Shown piece after piece: positions 56,601-64,000 of a stretch of 64,000 nucleotides of DNA; positions within the stretch are counted from its first letter, which is position 1, and every line of letters starts with the position of its first letter. Made by a program: the position numbers and the translations under genes. This stretch comes from Chlorella sp. KRBP. Its lineage: Eukaryota > Chlorophyta > Trebouxiophyceae > Chlorellales > Chlorellaceae. A model generated the notes under the pieces. That model searched no databases. It was not told the DNA's origin and saw only the letters and a list, made by a program, of their open reading frames with translations. The stretch lies in assembly GCA_004335735.1 (NCBI GenBank), contig QAXK01003345.1, positions 1 through 64,000 on the forward strand, in the 5' to 3' direction.

Positions 56601-59600
56601 TGCGCCAGCACTCTGTGGGGGCCAACAACCGGTTCGACCTCGTGCACCTGAACCTGCATCGCCTGGCCGGCGCGCCGGTCACGCGCTCGCACTTCAAGCT
56701 GCTGCTGGGAGCCAAGGTGAGGGGTGACCATTGGCACGCCTCAGCGGAGGTAGCCTGCACCGCTCGCCGACCGCAAGGCAAGCCATCCACTAGTGACACC
56801 GTTCCGTGTCTCCACATCCTGGCTGTATGCGCAGGACATGATGGCTGTGCCGGTGGTGCGCTCGCCACTGTGGCCCCGCTCTTCGACGGACGACTCTGTC
56901 CCCGGCTCGCCAGGCCTTGGCTTCTTTGACGCGGCGCAGGCGGCGGTCACGGTGGTCTGGTCCCGCGCGCGCGACAAGGGCACCTCGCTGTACTGCCCCG
57001 ACGCCCAGGGCATCTACCCTCTGTGCCACGGGCTGCTGGGCGGGACCGTGCTGAGCTGCCTCGCGGCCAAGCCGGCCGTGCTGGTCGAGGCGGCGCCGGG
57101 CGCGCCACCCTCGGTGGTGTCGGCGGCTGCGGCTGGCCCAGGCACGCTCATCGCACCGGTGAGTTCGAGCACTTGAGCCTCGCTGTCTGCGACCTGCACA
57201 GTTTGGATTCGCTAAGTGACTGCCCAATTCCAGCCCCTGGCTGCAAGTGCCCTCAACTCGTTCCCACTGCCACCCGCGTCCTCATCTGCAGGTGGCGTTC
57301 AACGCCATGTCTGGCAAGGTGACGTGGCGTGTGCGCTGGCCCTCCGGCAGCGTCTCGCTCCACGACCTGGGTGCCGAGCTCAGCGACTCGGAGCTCACGG
57401 TGAGTAGCGCCTCCTCACCCTTTATCTCACCACCCCAATGCAGGACGTCCTGCCCTTTCGCCAGCGATTATGCTCTGCCTTCTCAGCAGAGCAGTGCCGC
57501 ACGCAGCAGCAGCTGGCGTACTCACGCACTGTGGGTGGCCATTGTTCGTATTCGTGGCGTGTAGGTGTCAGAGCAGTACATGCACCCGACCAGCGAGCGC
57601 GTGGTGCTGCTTAACGAAGTGTCCAAGCGCTCCGCCGCCAAGTCCCCTCCCGCCGCCGCCGCCCTCGCCTCCCTCGCCAAGGCAGGGGCCGCCGGCAGCA
57701 GCTGCGGCTGCGGCTGCGGCGGGACAGGCGCCTGCCGCCGCGTGGCCGGACTGGGCCGCCCGCTCTTCGCCAAGGACCCCGCCCGGGCGCACACCTGGGG
57801 CATGCTCGGCTCACTCATCAAGCTCAACCTCGCAGCGCTGGCGCTGCAGCCCGGGTGCGACCAAGGGCCCCTCTCCGCCTACGAGCCGCGCACGCTCAGC
57901 GAGACGCTGGCGGCCAAGAAGGAGGGCATCGAGCTGGGACCCATCCCGCGCGACGACGTGGGGCTGGTGGTGAAGGACGCGGGCCCCGGCGCGTGGCGCG
58001 GGCTGCTGGTGCGCAAGCTGGGCAGCTCGGCAAGCTTTTGGTACGACGAGGCCGTGGTGCTGCCCGCCACGCATGACGACGTCAAGAAGCAGGTGCGTGC
58101 ACGGCAGAGACGCCGTCATGACCCATGTGGGTGACAAGCCAGGGAAGGGCAGGGTCTCCCTCCTGCCGCTCCAGTTGTTGCAGACACCCAGGCCTGGCGT
58201 GCAGGGCGGGCGGGCTGTGGCCGGATGGCACAGGTGCTGTGGAAACGACGTGGTGTGGTGGCTGTGTGGTGCAGGTGGTGCGCGTGGGCCCTGGCTACAT
58301 GCCTCCCCGGCACCTGCAGGGTGTGCCGGTGACGGACGCCAACGCTGCGCCGGGCATGCTGGTGCAGCGCGCGTACGCGCCCGGCGCGGCACAGGAGGGC
58401 AGCGAGAAGGCGCTGACGGTGGGGGAGCTGCTGCGCCCCGCTGGACCTCACGCCTGGCAGGTGAGAGCTTGGACACGCTCGCTGCCTCGCGCCCCAGCTG
58501 CCAATCAGCTGCTTGCCGCCGGCCAGCAGCTTGCAAGCCAAGCGGCGCACCCCACCAACAGCCAGCCACGCAACACCACCGTTGTCCCACTTGCAGGTGG
58601 CCTGGCCTGACGGCAGCGTTGGCACGTACAAGACCGGCGCCAACAACAAGTTCCAGCTCTGCTTCGTCAACCTGCACGAGGTGTCTGGCTCGCCTCTGCT
58701 GGCCACCACGGTGGCGGCGCTGGCGGCCGGCAGCCCCGCGCCCATCCCCGTCATTGACGGGCCGCACAGCTCGAGCGGGGAGCTCAAGCCCGGCTCGGTG
58801 CGGTTCGTCAACGACCCGCGCACGCAGCAGGGGCTGCAGCTGCAGGAGGTGGCGCAGCTACAAGCCATGGGTGAGTGGAGATACACGTGTACCTTCTTGG
58901 GACATCCGTTTGCCTGAAATGGCTGCTCCAGCTGTAAAGCTTAGTATGTCGTGTGTGTGGGCGGTGGTGCACATGGCCGCGCACAGTATTGAGCATCGCT
59001 CCGTGGGTGTGGTGACACAAAGTGGTTGTCCATGGGTTCGGGCGCAACCCACCCACACGCACCACTGAGCTGCTGGAGGGTGCTGTTGCTGCCTGTTGCC
59101 TCAGGCATGGTGGCAACCAGCGCCGGCGAGCGGTGCATGGCGGGCGGTCCGCTCAAGCTGTTTGAGCTGTCGCACGCTGTGGTGCCGGGTGACGCCGTGA
59201 CTGTCTTCACCGCCAAGCGGGGCCTACGCGTGACGCTGGCCTCTGCCGCTGACGACAAGGGTGAGCGCAGGCCATGCACTGCGTCCTGATCGGTACGGCA
59301 ACCGTGCCCTAACTCTAGTGCACCAGAGGGGCAACGATGGATGTCTAGGCAAGTGAACCTGACGATGTCATAGCCTTGCTTGTGTGCGCCCACTCCATGT
59401 GTGCCCGCAGACGGCAGCGCGCCCGCTCGCGAGGGCGTCCTCCGCACCCCTACCCGCCTGGCCGTGCGCGCCGTGCTTGACGCCGGCAGCGGCACGGGCA
59501 GCGGCATGCCAGGCGGCCCCACAGCCAGCCGGGAGCCGGTGCTGCTGCAGGACCCGGCAGTGGTGTACTGGGAGGTGGAGTGGTCCAGCGGGCGCGTGGA

Positions 59601-62600
59601 GGAGGTGCTGGTGGGCACCATGCCAGCACAGACGCCACTCAGGGTGAGCAGCGGGGTAACCGGTGCTAAGGTTTGCGCATGTCGGTGGGTGGCTGCTGGA
59701 CAGACGCTGGTGTGGTGTGGTTAGGGCTCGCAGACGCCCGTGCGCTCACGCCTTCGTGTGTGCATGTGCGTGTTGCTGCAGGTGGCGGGTCCCCCCGCTG
59801 GCTCTGAGGAGCAGGGCGAGGGTGAGGGTGGCCAGGAGGGCGAGGGCGTGGTGGTGAGCTACGAGCGCGTCGTCAAGGCGCAGCACTTTGTGCGCATGCT
59901 GGAGCCAGTCATGCTCCTGCCCTGCTCTGACGCCGACATGGTGAGTTGTGGCTCCGATGGTGCTGGCTGGCATTGCACACAGCCGTCGTACAGTATCTGA
60001 GGGCCCCAGCTGACCGCACACGTCATTGGCACTGTGCTTGTATGGCGCTGCTTATTAAGGCCCGACACAGACACTACTCCCTGGCGTAGCTTGACCTGTG
60101 CTGCACCTGTGCTGCACCTGTGCCTGCAGACGTGGGCCCTGGAGCGCATGGCACAGCCGCTGCAGCGCGCGGTGGGCTGGTCCAACCAGATGATGCGTGA
60201 GCTGTGCGGCGTGTGGTGGGCTTCAGCGCGCCTGGCGGCGGCTGAGGCGGAGGCGGTGGAGGAGGCCAGCGGCAACGCGGGGGAGCGTAAGCAGCTGTGG
60301 CGCCCACAGGTGCGCGCGCTAGAGTTGGGTGGAGCTGCTTTCACAGCGTAGGAACGGCGGGGGGCATCTCGCTGTTTAGCCAAGCGCACTGCTGGTACGC
60401 AGCGTGTTGCAAATGACGCGGTGCTGGTGGCCTCGCGCGCCGCAGATGAACCACGTGGCGGTGCAGCCCGACCTGCTGACCTTCACGCTGCGCAAGCGCG
60501 AGGGCGGCACGGTGCGCTGGCAGGCCATGGCCCAGGACCCGGAAGGCGACGTGGCGCGCCGCGTGCCCTCCCACTACGACGCGAACCTGGTGCTGGCGGT
60601 CGACACCATCAATGAGAACATCTGCCCGTCCTCGGCGTCAGCGTCACCGGACGGCACGTCGGGCTCCATCACGCCGGATGAGGAGGACGCTGCGTACATC
60701 ACGGAGGACAACGGTGGATATGACAGCCAGGCGTCGTCCACCAAGCCTGGCGGCACCGTGCGCTCCACCGCCAAGCACCTGGTCCTCGACGCCAGCAGCC
60801 GCCTGCTCGACACCAACGTGGTGCTGGACGAGCGCGGACGCCCGCGTCCCACTTCCGAGGCGCTGCAGGAGGTGCTCGGGGCCGCCAATGGCGCCATCAG
60901 CGACTTCCGCTACGCGCTGGCGGGCGAGCAGGAGGCGCAGTTCGAGATCGACCAGTTCGACCTGGCGCTGTCCGTCGAGGCGTCGATGAGCGCGGACAAG
61001 GCGCCGCGCGGCGGCTCCGTCGTTCTGTACGTGGCCAAGGAAGTGCCTCCTGTGCTGGAGATCGCGAGCGTGGAGGAGGACGGCGCGCTGCCACCGGAGC
61101 AAGAGGGCGATGGGCCCTGGGCGGTGGGCCCGATGGCGCTGCTGGGGACCGGCCACTTGCCGGTGCTGCAGGAGGCGGTGCTCCTCTCGCACCGTGCGAT
61201 GGGCGCGCTGAGCGCGGGCCCCTGCAGCAGCCTCATGCCAGGTTTCACCTCGACCAGGAGGAGCGAGAGGCTGGCCGCGGGCAAGGAGAGCGAGGAGCTC
61301 CGGGTGGTGGGGCAGGTGCAGCATCGGTTGTGGCTCGAGGTGTCGGAGCGCGCCTTCCCTGCCGATGTGGGCCAGGCACGATGCCTCGCGAGCGTCAACA
61401 GCCAGCTCTTCACGCTTCGCCGCCTGTGCGCCTTCCTCAACGGCTGCCCGGGAGGCGGGACCGCGAACGTGAGCGACGCGCTCATGGGCGTGTTGCGCGT
61501 GATCCGCGAGAAGGCGGCGGCCAGGCTGGCGGTGCGCTCCAGCTACAACCTGATGGAGAAGGGCAACCTGTCGCTGGAGCAGGCCACCACGGTGAGTGGC
61601 GATCTGCTGCACCATCGCAACTGCGTGACCTGGTCTGCTGCTTGCTCGCCGAACACGGAACGAACCGCTGTGTCCGTGCCGCCATGCGCAGGAGATTGAC
61701 GAGAAGCGGAACCTGGCGTCCGACATCCTCGCATTCGACGCTGCCACGCTGCGGGAGCTCCTCGCCGTGGTGACGCGCGCCATGCAGCGCCTGGTGCTGG
61801 CCGAGGCCTTCTCGCACAAGGCCTGTTACTACGCGGCGGCATCGCAGCCCGCAACCACCACGCCGGCCATCGAGCAGAGGGAGCGCCAGGACGCCGTGCA
61901 GGCGCAAAAGGTGCGGTGCGCAGGAGATCGCGCACTCGTGCGAAGGGTCTGAACCGCACCTGCCGCGCCGCACGCCTGCATCCCCGCCGCAACATTCGAC
62001 CTCGCTGCCACCGGTGCCTGTTGGCATGCGCAGGACTCCAAGGAGACGCTGTCTACCGTTGTGGACAAGTACAACTACCTGTACCTGGACGTGATCGAGA
62101 CGGTCAAGACGGCGGCGCTGAGCCTGACGCGCACGATGCGCGACAAGCAGCTCATGGCGCACGAGCTGCACGCCTCGACGCGCGCCATGCAGCAGGACCT
62201 GCTCGAGGCGCGCAAGCAGTACGACGTGGCGGAGCGCAACGCCAAGAGCGCAGAGGATGAGCTCGGCGCGGCGAAGCAAAACGTGGAGCGCAAGGTGCGC
62301 ACCGCGGTCCGGGGCGCCCGGCGCCGCCACGCCGCCTTGCACCTCATGAGGACCTCAGCTCCTGATTGCTCTGCACCTCTGCCTTGTACACACCTCGCAG
62401 GAGCAAGACCACGAGAAGGCCATCAAGAACATTGAGCAGGCCAACAAGGCGCTTGCAGAGGCCAACGCCGAATTCAGCGCCGCGGTGAGCTCCCTTTCCA
62501 GTGCTTTCCACTGGTAGCGGATGCGGTAGCTGTCTCCGTTGGCCTCGAGGAAGGCACGCCGCCTGACCTGCTATGTGTGTGGTGCCTACTGTGTGCCGCT

Positions 62601-64000
62601 CGCAGCACGCGGCTGCCAACGAGGGCGGCCCGGACGCTGCCAACGCAGCGCAGCGCATCGGCAACGCCGAGGCCAACGTCAAGGAGATCCAGGAACGCAT
62701 TGCCAAGGTGAGACCTCCTCTCCTTGCACCAAAGACGTGTCTCTTGGCATCCCACGTGGGTGCCGTGCATGGCACACAACACGCATGGCACACAACACGC
62801 CTCACGCCCTGTGCGCCCGCACCTGCACCTGTGCAGTTCTCCCAGCACGCCGAGGGCACGCAGGCGGGCGTGGAGGAGGCGCGCAGGTCGGCCTCCGAGG
62901 CTGAGATCATGCTCGACAGGAAGCGGGCGCTGGCCGCGGAGGCAAAGCAGACCGCCCTCTCCCTGCAGGTGCGGGCAGTGCACGCAGCCTCTGCAACAAG
63001 GCAACTTACCCTTGCTGCTTTCTGGTGCTCTCATGCATACTTACTGCTAGGCAGCATCTCTAGCTGCACCCGCTGAGATGCCGCTGGAACATAGCCCCAC
63101 TAACCAGCAGCGCACAATGCCACTGCTGCTACCCTGCCGCAGGCTGTGCTGGGCGAAAAGACCCGTGAGCTGCGCATGCTTGACCCCGGCTCCCTGGACC
63201 TGAACTCGGAGCGCATCAAGAAGCTCACCCAGGTGGACCGCATCGCGCGCCAGGTGCAGGTGGCACGCACCACCTCGGACGCGGCACTGGCCGCGCTGCG
63301 CACGCTGCAGGCCATGCGCAGCACCATCCCCGACTGCATGTTTGCACCCGAGGCCGTCGTGCGGCTGCTCAACCGCACGATCAGCGCCGTCACGCTGCTC
63401 GCCGCCACCGCCGCCGCCGAGACGGCGCGCACCTCCACGCTGGCGCTCGAGGCCTGGCTGCTTGAGACCGAGGAGGTGGAGGCCATGGCGGCGTCCATGG
63501 CGGCAATGGGCCTGGGCAACAGCACCGGCTCCGCCACAGGAGGAGCGCTCACTGGCCGTGCCAGCGCCACTGCCAACACCACAGCCTCAGCAGGCTCCGG
63601 CAACCTCTCCGGGGTGCCGCCACCAGGCCTGCCGCCCATTGACGAGGTGTACCGCCTCATGGGTGTGGTGCGGGAGGACCTCCTGGCGTCGGTGCGCGAT
63701 TTCGCGGAGCTGGTGCCCAACGTGCCGGACGAGACGACAATCAGCGATGGGGAGAACAAGCCCAGCCTCAACCGCTCGGTGTTGTCCGTGGTGGTGGACC
63801 GGGCAATGAGCACGGCGGGCCAGATGCTGGAGAAGCTGGGCAGCGTGGCGGCGGCCAACGTGTCGGCAGCGGTGGGCGAGGCGGCGGCGGCGGCAGAGGC
63901 GGCTAAGCAGGCGGGTGGGGCGGGAGCGGCGGCGGCGGCGGCGGCCAGCGACGCGCTGCCAAAGGCGCTGCATGCTGCGCGCGTGGCGACGCTGGTGGCG
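53211..64000 (+). CDS. Giant ankyrin / repeated-module / coiled-coil protein (3' partial)
   Basis: Twenty-two exons in this window: 53211-53345, 53765-53849, 53975-55494, 55646-55804, 55962-56444, 56552-56716, 56835-57158, 57292-57399, 57565-58092, 58275-58460, 58597-58870, 59105-59260, 59411-59643, 59782-59940, 60130-60309, 60446-61591, 61692-61910, 62034-62294, 62401-62484, 62606-62707, 62837-62968 and 63143 to the edge. They give 2,499 residues in phase, still open at 64000. Order: ankyrin repeats (residues about 20-190, e.g. GMTPLMLAAASGH, GWTALHHAAFKGH), a disordered region, a possible SAM-like segment near 510-560, then beta-rich modules. Two of these share WPDG-x-GAN-N-F-x-L-x-LNLH (residues 795-849 and 1232-1322). 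A coiled coil follows (about 1950-2300), then Ala-rich helices. It is probably a cytoplasmic scaffold; no catalytic motif is visible. The modules faintly resemble the MIB/HERC2 and KEG repeats. Confidence 0.85.
53609..53657. repeat. CAG-rich microsatellite in an intron
   Basis: Interrupted CAG/CAA units occur in the first intron of the giant gene. They are not translated if the splicing given for that gene is right. Confidence 0.75.

Overview
This window is nuclear DNA of a green alga (Chlorophyta, probably a core chlorophyte or trebouxiophyte). The base composition is GC-rich. Genes are dense, with many short introns that mostly run from GTGAGN or GTGCGN to TGCAG/CGCAG. The gene set mixes plant-lineage genes (a D-type cyclin with an LxCxE motif, the plastid ribosomal protein PSRP-3/Ycf65, GCN5, an SLC35B-type sugar-nucleotide transporter) with a gene for the flagellar nexin-dynein regulatory complex (DRC2). 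No rRNA, tRNA, CRISPR array or intact transposon was recognised.

Layout (+ and - are strands). DRC2/CCDC65 (-, 500-3574) and the lariat debranching enzyme DBR1 (+, 4164-7101) are divergent. An SPX-domain protein follows (+, 7435-9573). A gene-poor stretch of about 3 kb separates it from a convergent D-type cyclin (-, 12537-14536). Next come an unrecognised coiled-coil protein (-, 14999-18491) and an F-box/WD40 protein (-, 18605-23003). The latter is divergent, 108 bp away, from a secretory-pathway glycosyltransferase (+, 23112-25864). A fatty-acid hydroxylase/sterol desaturase superfamily gene (+, 26064-27744) converges on a DUF506-like gene with a very long glutamine-rich tail (-, 28994-33381). 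Then come UFM1 (+, 33726-34544), GCN5 (-, 34694-37098), an SLC35B transporter (+, 37425-40153), an F-box/leucine-rich-repeat protein (-, 40371-44057), a secreted histidine phosphatase (-, 44444-46961), PSRP-3 (+, 47433-48673), an unrecognised two-TM glycoprotein (+, 49382-52883), and a giant ankyrin/repeat/coiled-coil protein (+, from 53211) that runs off the right edge.

For DRC2, DBR1, SPX, cyclin, glycosyltransferase, hydroxylase, UFM1, GCN5, the transporter, PSRP-3 and the giant gene I followed every exon-intron junction in this window by eye. Phases agree throughout and the summed coding length is a multiple of three. For the other genes the exon structure is partial and coordinates are outer bounds.

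The neighbours do not form one pathway; this is an ordinary eukaryotic gene street. The best candidates for something undescribed are the giant protein (at least 2,499 residues, with a duplicated module), the two-TM glycoprotein and the long coiled-coil protein. Non-coding curiosities are a perfect TTAGGG array between two genes, a hairpin that includes a 3' splice site, a GC-AG intron in the debranching-enzyme gene, a 37-bp exact repeat 26 kb apart, and a short motif shared by three introns.
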